A DNA stretch of 64,000 nt from JBGUVL01 sp045134375 (GCA_045134375.1 JBGUVL010000033.1:26165-90164); one strand, 5' to 3'. Shown: positions 52,899-61,324, numbered from the stretch's first letter. Program-made: numbers and translations. The notes: generated by a model from the sequence alone, not told the origin.

Positions 52899-52924
52899 AG
52901 TAATCCTCATCTCTGACTGTTTAT

Positions 52925-52953
52925 ATCATAATATAGATAAAGAAAGAATGCAA
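52925..52953 (-). promoter_or_regulatory. Promoter of the aromatic operon
   Basis: On the minus strand TTGCAT (complement at 52948-52953) and TATGAT (complement at 52925-52930) are 17 bases apart. Transcription would begin near 52918, about 20 bases before the leader ATG. Confidence 0.7.
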
Positions 52954-53231
52954 GAAATAAAATGTAAAAATGAAAAAATAATATAGTATTTTCTGAAAAA
53001 TCTTTGAAAATCAATGGGGTGGGTAGACTTTAACGATCTGATTTCGTATAAATACAATAAAGAGGAAAGAGGGATGAAATAATATTTCATTGATTACTGT
53101 TTGCTTTGGTTTTCTTTGCTACATGGATAATAAAGGGCCTTTTCTTGACTCTTTGCTTTTTTTTGTATCTTTCCTGCAGAAAATAACACTTTTGTGGTAT
53201 CATTAAGAATATCATTGAATGGAGGATGTTC

Positions 53232-53678
53232 ATGCGAGTGGTATTACAGCGAGTAAAGCACGCAAGCGTAACAATTGAAGGAGAAATCCATGGAAAAATC
53301 GAACAAGGCTTGCTTCTTCTTGTTGGAATTGAAGATGCGGATGACGATGAAACGCTAAAGAAAATGGCGAAAAAATGCATCGAATTGCGAATTTTTGAAG
53401 ATGCTGAGGGGAAAATGAATTTAGGTTTAAAAGATGTTAAGGGTAATATACTTAGTATTTCACAATTCACCTTGTATGCCGATTGTAAAAAAGGAAGAAG
53501 ACCAAGTTTTACTAGAGCAGGGAAACCAGAATTCGCAATCAAGATGTATGATCGTTTTAATCAGTATTTACGTTCCTACGATATTATCGTAGAGGAAGGT
53601 ATTTTTGGAGCGGATATGAAAGTTGAGCTATTGAATGATGGACCGGTAACAATACTGTTGGATAGTGAGGAGTTATAA
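53232..53678 (+). CDS. dtd: D-aminoacyl-tRNA deacylase
   Basis: The 148-residue enzyme removes D-amino acids (and glycine) mis-attached to tRNA. It starts MRVVLQRVKHASVTIEGEIHG, contains the family motif SISQFTLYADCKKGRRPSF, and ends with NDGPVTILLDS, including the Gly-cisPro-type segment AGKPEFAIKMYDRF. ATG 53232 has GGAGG six bases upstream. It lies one base from folD's start region and shares its transcript. The plus-strand gap before it, about 280 bases after the aro leader, shows no other gene. Confidence 0.94.
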   Translation: MRVVLQRVKHASVTIEGEIHGKIEQGLLLLVGIEDADDDETLKKMAKKCIELRIFEDAEGKMNLGLKDVKGNILSISQFTLYADCKKGRRPSFTRAGKPEFAIKMYDRFNQYLRSYDIIVEEGIFGADMKVELLNDGPVTILLDSEEL

Positions 53679-53679
53679 A

Positions 53680-54555
53680 ATGGGGACTATAATATATGGA
53701 AATGAGATTGCATCTGAAATAAAAGCAGAGATTAGGGAAAAGGTAGAACAATTAAAAACAGAAGGAAAGCGAATTCCTCAATTGGCGGTTATTTTGGTAG
53801 GACATGATGTGGGAAGTACTTCGTATGTTAAGGGAAAAGAAAAAGATTGCCACGATGTTGGTTTTATCAATACGACATTACGCTATGAGGAAAGTGTTAC
53901 GGAAGAAGAACTATTATGTAAAATTGATGAATTGAATCGCGATGCTAAGGTGGATGGTATTTTAGTTCAATTGCCTTTACCAAAACACATTAATGAGCAT
54001 AAAGTGCTATTTGCGATTGATCCAGCGAAAGATGTGGATGGATTTCATCCTTTCAATATTGGAAAGATGATGATTGGAGAAAACACCTATCTTCCATGTA
54101 CACCAAAAGGAGTTATGGTCATGCTGGAAAAAATGGGATTTAAGGATTTAAGTGGGAAAAAAGCAGTGGTCATTGGACGAAGCAATATTGTTGGTAAGCC
54201 AATGGCGATGCTGTTGCTTAAAGCGAATGCAACGGTTACCGTGTGTCATTCGAAAACAAAGAACTTAATCGAAGAAGTTAAGCAAGCCGATATCGTCATT
54301 GCAGCCGTCGGAAAAGCAAAATTTGTCAAAGCAGAATGGTTGAAAGAGGGAGCAGCAGTTATTGATGTAGGGGTCAATCGAAATTTGGAGAATAAGCTAT
54401 GCGGTGATGTTGATTTTGAAAATGCGGTTACAAAAGTAGGTTATATTACCCCGGTGCCAAAAGGAGTCGGACCAATGACACGAGCGATGCTGATGAAAAA
54501 TACACTGCAGTCGTATGAAGAGAGGGAGGAATACAATGATCACACAGAATTATGA
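53680..54555 (+). CDS. folD: Bifunctional methylenetetrahydrofolate dehydrogenase/cyclohydrolase
   Basis: The 291-residue protein interconverts methylene-, methenyl- and formyl-tetrahydrofolate using NADP. The catalytic Lys lies in SYVKGKEKDC (about residues 49-58), followed by GILVQLPLPKHINEH, the DPAKDVDGFHP motif and the NADP loop VIGRSNIVGKPMAMLLL. It ends with TPVPKGVGPMTRAML. GAGGAG precedes ATG 53680. Its end overlaps the DUF951 gene by 20 bases. Confidence 0.95.
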   Translation: MGTIIYGNEIASEIKAEIREKVEQLKTEGKRIPQLAVILVGHDVGSTSYVKGKEKDCHDVGFINTTLRYEESVTEEELLCKIDELNRDAKVDGILVQLPLPKHINEHKVLFAIDPAKDVDGFHPFNIGKMMIGENTYLPCTPKGVMVMLEKMGFKDLSGKKAVVIGRSNIVGKPMAMLLLKANATVTVCHSKTKNLIEEVKQADIVIAAVGKAKFVKAEWLKEGAAVIDVGVNRNLENKLCGDVDFENAVTKVGYITPVPKGVGPMTRAMLMKNTLQSYEEREEYNDHTEL

Positions 54556-54742
54556 TTTAAATGATATTGTAGAAATGAAAAAACAACACCCTTGTAAAAA
54601 AAGTAAATATTGGAAAATCATTCGTATGGGGGCTGATATCCGCATCAAATGCTTAGGGTGTGGTACTTCGGTGTTGTTTCCACGTAGTGAATTTGAAAAA
54701 AAATTGAAGCGAGTGGTGGAAAAGGCAGAGCAAGAAGCATAA
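54536..54742 (+). CDS. DUF951 family small zinc-ribbon-like protein
   Basis: The 68-residue protein matches DUF951, small proteins of unknown function conserved in Firmicutes. The signature DLNDIVEMKKQHPC is followed by WKIIRMGADIRIKCLGCG, with three cysteines that could bind a metal, and a lysine-rich helical tail. ATG 54536 has GGAGG upstream and overlaps the folD end, so translation is coupled. It may bind nucleic acid, which is inference. Confidence 0.85.
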   Translation: MITQNYDLNDIVEMKKQHPCKKSKYWKIIRMGADIRIKCLGCGTSVLFPRSEFEKKLKRVVEKAEQEA

Positions 54743-54769
54743 AAAAAGCAGATGACTGCTTTTTTTTTG
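54741..54769 (+). terminator. Terminator after the dtd-folD unit
   Basis: AAAAAGCAG pairs with CTGCTTTTT around ATGA, with a T tract; it can also serve the convergent sdpI-like gene. Confidence 0.85.
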
Positions 54770-54776
54770 CAAGGAT

Positions 54777-55421
54777 TTAATCTTTCATCTTTTTTTGGTA
54801 GATAAAATAGGAATAGAGATAAGGAATCATTACACATATCATAATCGTAACGAATAGGACAACGATGCGCAAATCGGCAGGGAGAAAAGCGCTGAGAATC
54901 GTCATAATTCCGCCGATGCTCCATAAAAATCCACCAATACGATGCGTTTTATTCCAGTTTTCTTCATCGTCTAATGCCCAAGGTGTTTTGATTCCTACCG
55001 TATAACTTTGTTTGCATTTTGGTAAATAATTTCCGATGACCAGTAATAGTAAGCCAACAAACACCATAAGAACGAAACTGACATCAAAAGAAATTCCATT
55101 TTCAATTGCGCAGTTGATTGACATAAAGGTGACCAAAATAGAAATAGCGGGTATTGTAAAATAAATTAAGTAATACATAATGGCAGGAATGTTTTTGTGT
55201 TTTGGGTCATGATTTATGCTCCAGATGACAAAGAGATGAGTAAAGAGAAGTAGTATAGGCAATCCAAATAAAACAAAAGATTTGTCCATGTAGCCATCAA
55301 TTTCTCCTGCAGCATTCCAATGCGATGGTAATAACTGAGGCAATCTAGAAAAATATAATATTCCCATTAATAGTGGAAGTAAGCAAACGATAATACTAAA
55401 ATAAAATAATTTCTTTTTCAT
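54777..55421 (-). CDS. SdpI/YhfL-family membrane protein (DUF1648 + SdpI)
   Basis: The 214-residue protein has six membrane helices. The N-terminal DUF1648 signature SRLPQLLPSHWNAAGEIDGYMDKS (about residues 25-48) is followed by the SdpI signature YTVGIKTPWALDDEENWNKTHRIGG near 140-165. In B. subtilis, SdpI gives immunity to the killing peptide SdpC and signals with SdpR. The start overlaps the upstream regulator gene as ATGA. No SdpC-like gene is seen, so it may be an orphan immunity or stress protein. Confidence 0.85.
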   Translation of the reverse strand: MKKKLFYFSIIVCLLPLLMGILYFSRLPQLLPSHWNAAGEIDGYMDKSFVLFGLPILLLFTHLFVIWSINHDPKHKNIPAIMYYLIYFTIPAISILVTFMSINCAIENGISFDVSFVLMVFVGLLLLVIGNYLPKCKQSYTVGIKTPWALDDEENWNKTHRIGGFLWSIGGIMTILSAFLPADLRIVVLFVTIMICVMIPYLYSYFIYQKKMKD

Positions 55422-55684
55422 AATGATCCTCCTGTGAATTGTTTTAAATACAACATCAGTTCTTGAAAGATGGATGCATTTAATTCATAATAAATAAAAT
55501 TCTTTTTTTTGCTTTCGCGAATCAAACCAGCTTTCTTTAAAATCGAAAGATGATACGAAACGCTTGCTTGTGTTAAATCAAATCGTGATGCAATTTCCCC
55601 TGCTGCCATACTTTGTTCTTTTAATAGATTTAGAATTTCTCTGCGAACCGGATCGGACAGGGCTTTAAAAGTATCTTGAAACAA
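55418..55684 (-). CDS. ArsR-family regulator, SdpR-like
   Basis: About 88 residues, a winged helix-turn-helix repressor. The segment FKALSDPVRREILNLLKEQSMAAGEIASRFDLTQASVSYHLSILKKAGLI is the standard ArsR/SdpR DNA-binding domain, and it lacks metal-binding cysteines. TTG 55684 has AAGGAG nine bases upstream and is my choice; ATG 55693 would have the site at zero distance. It overlaps sdpI and is preceded by a promoter bracketed by two matching palindromes, so it likely represses its own operon, as SdpR does. Confidence 0.85.
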   Translation of the reverse strand: MFQDTFKALSDPVRREILNLLKEQSMAAGEIASRFDLTQASVSYHLSILKKAGLIRESKKKNFIYYELNASIFQELMLYLKQFTGGSL

Positions 55685-55702
55685 GTTAATCATCTCCTTA
55701 AT

Positions 55703-55722
55703 ATTTAGAAATATTTCTAAAT
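55703..55722. promoter_or_regulatory. Operator palindrome 1 of the sdpR-like operon
   Basis: ATTTAGAAATATTTCTAAAT is a perfect 20-base palindrome lying directly downstream of the -10 box on the minus strand. Its half site TTTAGAA recurs in operator 2. Confidence 0.65.
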
Positions 55723-55724
55723 AG

Positions 55725-55753
55725 ATAGTATCATTAAAAGGAAGGAAAGGCAA
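55725..55753 (-). promoter_or_regulatory. Promoter of the sdpR-like operon
   Basis: Minus-strand TTGCCT (complement 55748-55753) and TACTAT (complement 55725-55730) are 17 bases apart, lying exactly between the two palindromes. Confidence 0.65.
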
Positions 55754-55756
55754 TAG

Positions 55757-55780
55757 CTATTTAGAAAATATTCTAAATAG
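55757..55780. promoter_or_regulatory. Operator palindrome 2 of the sdpR-like operon
   Basis: Arms CTATTTAGAA and TTCTAAATAG (55757-55766, 55771-55780) are exact complements around AATA. It sits just upstream of the -35 box and shares the half site of operator 1; centres are 56 bases apart. Confidence 0.65.
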
Positions 55781-55882
55781 AGAAGGTAATCCGGTAGGGG
55801 CTGATGGAAAGGAAAGTGCCTATAGTATAATTGATCGATACAAAGTAAGAGATAAATAGGATTGATAAAGGAGTCTTATGTA

Positions 55883-56017
55883 ATGAAAACGCTTGTACTT
55901 TTATATAAAAATATAGTATTTATAGAATTGCAATATTGAATTATTTTCTTGCATATACAGAAATCGATAGATGAAAAATCAATCCTAGCAATGGAAGGTT
56001 ATTTTATCGATGTATAG
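55883..56017 (+). pseudogene. Degraded DJ-1/PfpI-like gene remnant
   Basis: ATG 55883 with AAAGGAG nine bases upstream opens MKTLVLLYKNIVFIELQY, which looks like the start of DJ-1/PfpI proteins, and then stops. The same frame continues through the stop with KSILAMEGYFIDV, which resembles the later strand of that family, and stops again. A TATAAT at 55826-55831 may be its old promoter. The rest of the 550-base gap between the sdpR-like gene and the MATE gene shows no gene. The family assignment is tentative. Confidence 0.35.
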
Positions 56018-56185
56018 AGAAAAAAGGAAGATAATAATACGGAATTGATCTGGAATTATTTGATTCCTATGAAGCATAATAACAGTAAGCAAAAAAGATA
56101 AAAAAAAAATAAAATACAGGAAAAAGAATCTCTGTGATTTTGAAAAATTTTTATCTAGGATTGTTAGAAAAGATTTTTAAAAAGT

Positions 56186-56220
56186 AATCCGTACTTGCTA
56201 TCCAATAGCAAGTACGGATT
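56186..56220. terminator. Strong hairpin terminator before the MATE gene end
   Basis: A perfect 16-base stem joins 56186-56201 and 56205-56220 with a three-base loop. On the minus strand it is followed by ACTTTTTAA, on the plus strand by GCTTTTTG. Confidence 0.8.
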
Positions 56221-56242
56221 GCTTTTTGATGGAATAGTAGCT

Positions 56243-57613
56243 TTATTCAATGACACCATCGCGTTGCGGTAGTTTCCGATAGACAGTAAAATACATTGTT
56301 AGATAACTCGATAATCCTCCGATTAAATTGGAAATAGGTTCGGCTAAAAACACACCTAAAATACCAATCTGGGGTACTTTTGGTAAAAGAATCGTTAATG
56401 GGGTCACAATGATTACTTTTCTAAATATAGAGAAGAAGACAGCTTGCTTTGGTTTATTCAAAGCGACAAAAGTAGATTGTCCAGCAAATTGAAACGCCAT
56501 AAAAAAGAAACCAAAAAAGTAAGTATGGAGAGCGATTACTCCATGTGAAATAGTAGCAACATCATTGGTGAAAATTCGTAAAAATGGTTTGGGAAATAAA
56601 AATAGAATCAACCACATCCCTAAGGTGTAAAGAAAAGTAGCAAGCGATATAAAATGAATACAGCTTTTTACTCTAGAGTATAACTTGGCACCATAATTAT
56701 AACCCATGACAGGTTGAGCAGAAGATGTGATTCCATTTACTGGCATAAATACCATTTCACGAATCGAGTTAATGATCGTCATGATAGAAATATAAATATC
56801 GCCTCCATAAACAGAGAGGGTAGCGTTACAGACAATTTGGACGATACTGTTGGTGACCGCCATGATGAAACCAGAAAAACCTAATGTAATGATATCTTTT
56901 ATGATGGGGAAGTCAAATGTAATGAATTGTTGTTTTAATTGAATGATAGACTCCGTTCCTTTTAAAAAATAAAGGGTCCAAAGCATACTGACCAACTGAG
57001 CTAAGACACTAACTAAGGCAGCTCCTTTGACACCCATATGGAATAGAAAAATGAATATAGGATCGAAAATAAGATTGATAAAAGCCCCAATTAAAATAGT
57101 GAACATTCCTTGTTTAGCGAATCCTTGGGCATTGATAAAATTATTTAATCCAAGGGAAACCAAAGAAAATACGGTCCCTAATAGATAAATGGATAAATAA
57201 TCGTTGGCATAGACAAATGTCGCATCACTTGCTCCGAATAGATAGAGCAATGAATTTTTAGTTAGTAATATCGAGATGGTAAGAAGAAAACCAAAAATAA
57301 GTAACAGCAAAAAAGAAGTCCCTAAAATGCGTCTGGCTTTTTCTAAATCGTTCCGACCACGTTCAATGGAACAAAGAGGGGCTCCTCCCATTCCTACAAG
57401 ATTGGCAAAAGCACTAATCATGGTGATAATGGGGAAAGTGATTCCAATCCCACTTAAGGCCAATGTTCCAACATCAGCAATCCGTCCAATATAGATTCGA
57501 TCGACAACATTATATAATACATTGATCAATTGGGCGATGCTCATGGGAATCGCTAATTGCATAATTAAATGGGAAGTATTCCCTTTGCTAAAATCATTTC
57601 TTCTACTAGTCAT
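56243..57613 (-). CDS. MATE family efflux transporter
   Basis: The 456-residue protein has 12 membrane helices in two bundles. The first helix LAIPMSIAQLINVLYNVVDRIYIGRI is the MATE family entry motif, and the second bundle has GFSGFIMAVTNSIVQIVCNATLSVYGG and a MGYNYGAKLYSRVKS loop. Such proteins export drugs or metabolites using sodium or protons. The substrate is unknown. It is monocistronic; its end lies by the strong hairpin. Confidence 0.9.
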   Translation of the reverse strand: MTSRRNDFSKGNTSHLIMQLAIPMSIAQLINVLYNVVDRIYIGRIADVGTLALSGIGITFPIITMISAFANLVGMGGAPLCSIERGRNDLEKARRILGTSFLLLLIFGFLLTISILLTKNSLLYLFGASDATFVYANDYLSIYLLGTVFSLVSLGLNNFINAQGFAKQGMFTILIGAFINLIFDPIFIFLFHMGVKGAALVSVLAQLVSMLWTLYFLKGTESIIQLKQQFITFDFPIIKDIITLGFSGFIMAVTNSIVQIVCNATLSVYGGDIYISIMTIINSIREMVFMPVNGITSSAQPVMGYNYGAKLYSRVKSCIHFISLATFLYTLGMWLILFLFPKPFLRIFTNDVATISHGVIALHTYFFGFFFMAFQFAGQSTFVALNKPKQAVFFSIFRKVIIVTPLTILLPKVPQIGILGVFLAEPISNLIGGLSSYLTMYFTVYRKLPQRDGVIE

Positions 57614-57682
57614 GACAATTCCTCTTAATTCGCTAATATTATACTACTTTTCTGTTTCTTTAAATAGTTAGAAGAGTCAAAC

Positions 57683-57711
57683 GAAAAAAATAGCAGAAGT
57701 TACTGCTATTT
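57683..57711 (-). terminator. Terminator after the Mrp gene
   Basis: AAATAGCAG (57688-57696) pairs with CTGCTATTT (57703-57711). The minus strand continues with a T tract. It overlaps the Mrp stop codon. Confidence 0.8.
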
Positions 57712-58521
57712 AATGTAATCGATGATAGTGAGAAAAGCACTTGTATCTAGATTTTCCACCTTTCCTTCATCACAGGCTTTCGCAATATTTGGGTCAATTG
57801 GTAATTTTGCGATAATCGGAAGTTGGTATTCTTGAGCGATTTCATCAACATGGCTATCGCCAAAAATAGCGTACTTTTTGTTATTGTCTGGGCACAAGAA
57901 GTAGGAATAATTTTCGATGATTCCCAAGATAGGGACTTGCATCATAGTTGCCATTTTCACTGCTTTTTCAACAATCATAGAAACAAGCTCTTGAGGTGAT
58001 GTAACAACAATGATACCGTCTACGGGAAGTGATTGGAACACAGTTAAAGGAACATCGCCAGTACCTGGTGGCATATCTACAAACAGATAGTCGATATCTT
58101 GCCACAATACATCGCTCCAAAATTGCTTTACCATATTGGCAATGACAGGACCGCGCCAAACGACAGGATCGCTATCGTTTTCTAATAATAGATTGGTGGA
58201 GATAATATCGATTCCCGTGCGACTTGTTTGGGGGTATATAATCTGCTCGTTGCCATATGCTTTTTCGTGGATTCCAAACGCTTTTGGAATGGAAGGACCA
58301 GTAATATCGGCATCTAAAATGGCGGTCTTATATCCCATTTTATTGACGGTGGTTGCTAATAAACTAGTGATAGAACTTTTTCCAACACCGCCTTTTCCTG
58401 AAACGATCGCAATTACTTTTTTGACGCTACTTTTATCGTTCAATAATGCTTTTTTTATTTTTCTTTCTTTGCAGGAACTGCTAGAACAGTTCTCACAGTT
58501 GTGATTGCAATTTTCACTCAT
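57706..58521 (-). CDS. Mrp/NBP35-type ATP-binding iron-sulphur carrier
   Basis: The 271-residue P-loop protein is of the ApbC/Mrp group that loads iron-sulphur clusters onto target proteins. The N-terminus has four cysteines (5, 9, 12 and 17) resembling the NBP35 N-terminal cluster site. The deviant Walker A GKGGVGKSS lies at residues 42-50, the Walker B as VDMPPGTGD near 135, and the subunit-bridging CPDNNKKYAIFG replaces the usual C-x-x-C, with only a single Cys visible. It follows the HD gene with 22 bases between and likely shares a transcript. Confidence 0.9.
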   Translation of the reverse strand: MSENCNHNCENCSSSSCKERKIKKALLNDKSSVKKVIAIVSGKGGVGKSSITSLLATTVNKMGYKTAILDADITGPSIPKAFGIHEKAYGNEQIIYPQTSRTGIDIISTNLLLENDSDPVVWRGPVIANMVKQFWSDVLWQDIDYLFVDMPPGTGDVPLTVFQSLPVDGIIVVTSPQELVSMIVEKAVKMATMMQVPILGIIENYSYFLCPDNNKKYAIFGDSHVDEIAQEYQLPIIAKLPIDPNIAKACDEGKVENLDTSAFLTIIDYIK

Positions 58522-58543
58522 GTTATCAATACTCCTTTACTAA

Positions 58544-59032
58544 TTAAGATAGATGCAATTTTTCGTTGACTCGAACATTGATATGAAATGTTTCAAAAAG
58601 CGAAACAATTTTATCGACCAAACAGACGACGAGTGATTCTCGATACGTTGGAAGGCGATGAATCGTTAACGGCCACATATGGGAAAGAATGATGTTTTCT
58701 TCTAATGAATTGATTCCATAGTAGAAAGCAGCGTTGTTTCGTGCTCTTCGAGGATGGTGAAAACCATGAAGACGATGAGAAGCATCTTTTTCGTGCCAAT
58801 CATATAAATATAAATCATGAAGTAAAGCACCACGAATTAAAGAGCGATCATTCCAATGAATTGGGAATTTTTTACTGAACCAATAACTATAATAGGCAAC
58901 ACTCAAGCAATGATCATAGGTGGAAACATTGCCATGTTGAATGAAATTTTTGGTTGATAAAAAGTAAGATGAAAAAATCAAATCGTTTGCATGGAGCAGA
59001 AACAAACATTTTTCTTGTTGTTTAAGATTCAT
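58544..59032 (-). CDS. HD-domain phosphohydrolase family protein
   Basis: The 162-residue protein has an HD domain: His in STYDHCLSVAYYSYWFSKKF, the HD pair in GALLHDLYLYDWHE (about residues 85-98) and a later Asp in VCLVDKIVSLFE. These motifs coordinate metals in phosphohydrolases that act on nucleotides. The start at 59032 has GAGGTG in front; the longer frame to 59128 has none. The next gene downstream is Mrp, transcribed with it. The 270 bases up to the malic enzyme gene hold no supported gene. Confidence 0.8.
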   Translation of the reverse strand: MNLKQQEKCLFLLHANDLIFSSYFLSTKNFIQHGNVSTYDHCLSVAYYSYWFSKKFPIHWNDRSLIRGALLHDLYLYDWHEKDASHRLHGFHHPRRARNNAAFYYGINSLEENIILSHMWPLTIHRLPTYRESLVVCLVDKIVSLFETFHINVRVNEKLHLS

Positions 59033-59303
59033 GGATTGCACCTCTTTCTTATCTATTATACACTTAGTTGATAAAAAAACAAAAAAGGAAAACGACATAT
59101 TCAATCCAACAAATAGAATGGATAACATGATTGGGAATATACTACACAGGTTTTTGAAGAAATTATCTTACTCCATCAATCCTTTGTTGAAGAAATAGAG
59201 GAGCGAGTAGCTGGTTGTTTCCTGTTGGGAAAATCGGATGTTTTCTTTTTTCAGAAATTATGTTGTGTTATAATAACAGAGTGATTTGTTTTGGAGGGAT
59301 AAC

Positions 59304-60479
59304 ATGAGTACAGTATATGAAAAATCATTGGCAATGCACCAGGAACACAAAGGAAAGGTGGCAGTTGCTTCAAAGGTAAAAGTGGAAACGATGGAAGATC
59401 TTGCGCTTGCTTATACTCCCGGTGTGGCTCAGCCTTGTCGTGAGATTGCAAAGGATGAGAGCAAAGTATATAATTACACAGCAAAAGGGAATTTGGTTGC
59501 TGTTGTTAGCGATGGTAGTGCTGTGCTTGGGTTAGGAAATATTGGGGCGAAAGCAGCGATGCCGGTAATGGAAGGGAAAGCGATTTTATTTAAAGAATTT
59601 GCCGATATTGATGCATTTCCTATTTGTTTGGATACGCAGGATTGTGAAGAAATTATAGCGACGGTAAAATATTTAGCTCCGGTGTTTGGGGGTATCAATT
59701 TGGAAGATATCAGTGCCCCACGCTGTTTTGAAATTGAGTCTAGATTAAAAGAGGAATTGGATATCCCTGTTTTTCATGATGACCAGCATGGAACAGCGAT
59801 TGTGGTTTGCGCGGGAATCATCAACGCATTAAAACTGGTAGGAAAAAAAATAGAAGAAGCAAAATTTGTGATCAATGGAGCGGGGAGTGCCGGCATTAGT
59901 ATTTGCCGTTTGCTCTTAGAACTTGGCATAAAGAATGTGGTTATGGTGGATCGCTATGGAATTCTATGTGAAGGAGAAGAATGGATGAATCCAGCACAGG
60001 CAAAAATGGCAGAACTAACGAATCGTGATTTTTTAAAAGGAGATTTAAAAACAGCAATGAAAGGACGTGATGTCTTCATTGGCGTTAGTGCTCCTAATAT
60101 TGTAACTAGTGAAATGGTAGCAACAATGAATCATGATGCAATTGTATTCGCAATGGCGAATCCAGTCCCAGAAATTATGCCTGAAGAAGCGAAAAAAGGC
60201 GGGGCTCGTATCGTTGCTAGTGGTCGTAGTGATTTTCCCAACCAGATCAATAATGTCCTAGTGTTCCCTGGAATCTTTCGAGGGGCCCTAGATGCAAGAG
60301 CGGTTAATATTTCAGAGGAAATGAAATTAGCTGCAGCCAAAGCCATTGCTTCCATAGTGAAAGATGAGGAATTGAACGAAAATTATATCATTCCCGATGC
60401 GTTTAATAAGGATGTTGTCAAAGTGGTATCAAATGCAGTCAAAGAAGTGGCAATTCGAGATGGGTTGGTGAAAGAATGA
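59304..60479 (+). CDS. NAD(P)-dependent malic enzyme
   Basis: The 391-residue enzyme decarboxylates malate to pyruvate and CO2. The malic N-terminal domain has YTPGVAQPC (about residues 34-42) and the catalytic Lys/Tyr region KGNLVAVVSDGSAVLGLGN; FHDDQHGTA binds the metal, and the cofactor domain contains INGAGSAGIS. It lacks the phosphotransacetylase domain of MaeB. GGAGGG precedes ATG 59304 and a TATAAT lies at 59269-59274. It heads an operon with two fumarase subunits (ATGA overlaps), making a fumarate-malate-pyruvate route. Confidence 0.92.
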   Translation: MSTVYEKSLAMHQEHKGKVAVASKVKVETMEDLALAYTPGVAQPCREIAKDESKVYNYTAKGNLVAVVSDGSAVLGLGNIGAKAAMPVMEGKAILFKEFADIDAFPICLDTQDCEEIIATVKYLAPVFGGINLEDISAPRCFEIESRLKEELDIPVFHDDQHGTAIVVCAGIINALKLVGKKIEEAKFVINGAGSAGISICRLLLELGIKNVVMVDRYGILCEGEEWMNPAQAKMAELTNRDFLKGDLKTAMKGRDVFIGVSAPNIVTSEMVATMNHDAIVFAMANPVPEIMPEEAKKGGARIVASGRSDFPNQINNVLVFPGIFRGALDARAVNISEEMKLAAAKAIASIVKDEELNENYIIPDAFNKDVVKVVSNAVKEVAIRDGLVKE

Positions 60480-61324
60480 AAGAAATCAATGTGGCTCGAA
60501 TCACAGAAGTGATTTCTAGAATGGTACAAGAGGTTAATTTTCAATATCCTGCAGATATTCAAACTTGCCTAGAAACGAGTGCCAAAAAGGAAACAAGTAA
60601 AATTGGCAAGGAAACTCTAGAATTATTGATAAAAAATAGTCAGATAGCTAGAGAAGAACATATTCCTATTTGCCAAGATACGGGCATGGTTATTGTCTTT
60701 TTGAAATTAGGACAGGAAGTACATCTAACAGGGGGCAATGTAAAAGAAGCGGTATATGCGGGCGTGAGAAAAGGATACCAAGAAGGGTATTTAAGGAAAA
60801 GTGTTGTCGATGACCCTATCTTCGAAAGAAAAAATACTAAGGATAATACACCATGTATTATTTATACCGATATTATCGAAGGAGATAAAATTGAAATTGA
60901 GATTGGATGCAAAGGTTTTGGTAGTGAAAATATGTCTACCATTACGATGCTGAAACCAGCACAAGGAGTGAATGGTGTAAAAGAGGCGGTGATCAGCGCA
61001 ATAAAAAAAGCTGGTCCTAATGCTTGTCCTCCTATGGTGGTTGGTGTTGGTGTTGGGGGTACCTTTGATTATGCGGCAGTTTTGGCAAAAAAAGCAACAT
61101 TGCGTGATGCAGGAAGTCATAACTCCAATCCTCTTTATGCAAAACTAGAAGAGGAACTTTTGGCAGCGGCCAATGAGTTAAACATCGGTCCTCAAGGATT
61201 GCATGGAGACACTACTGTGTTTAAAGTAAATGTTGAATATTTCCCTACTCATATTGCGGGGATGCCATGTGCGGTCAACATTTCCTGTCATGTAACAAGA
61301 CATGCCAAGGAGGTAATTGAATGA
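60476..61324 (+). CDS. Class I fumarate hydratase, alpha subunit
   Basis: The 282-residue protein is the N-terminal catalytic part of iron-sulphur fumarase. ICQDTGMVIVFLKLGQEV is the entry motif, with cluster cysteines seen at ICQD, IEIGCKGFGSENMS and AVNISCHVTRH. It starts with ATGA overlapping malic enzyme and ends with the ATGA overlap into the beta subunit. Iron-sulphur tartrate dehydratase alpha is close in sequence, but the malic enzyme context favours fumarase. Confidence 0.9.
   Translation: MKEINVARITEVISRMVQEVNFQYPADIQTCLETSAKKETSKIGKETLELLIKNSQIAREEHIPICQDTGMVIVFLKLGQEVHLTGGNVKEAVYAGVRKGYQEGYLRKSVVDDPIFERKNTKDNTPCIIYTDIIEGDKIEIEIGCKGFGSENMSTITMLKPAQGVNGVKEAVISAIKKAGPNACPPMVVGVGVGGTFDYAAVLAKKATLRDAGSHNSNPLYAKLEEELLAAANELNIGPQGLHGDTTVFKVNVEYFPTHIAGMPCAVNISCHVTRHAKEVIE

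Noticed and set aside
52755..52920. A T-box riboswitch upstream of aroB
   Set aside because: No TGGNACCGCG-type T-box sequence or specifier stem is present; the aromatic leader peptide explains the region better.
53087..53542. A minus-strand frame opposite dtd
   Set aside because: It overlaps dtd, which has clear family motifs; the antisense product is low-complexity and has no ribosome site.
55781..56242. A toxin gene of the SdpC type beside the sdpRI-like pair
   Set aside because: No open frame with a signal peptide was found; only the decayed DJ-1-like fragment and a hairpin occur there.
59040..59290. A small gene between the HD and malic enzyme genes
   Set aside because: Short frames exist, but none has a ribosome site or family likeness; only a TATAAT (59269-59274) was kept for malic enzyme.
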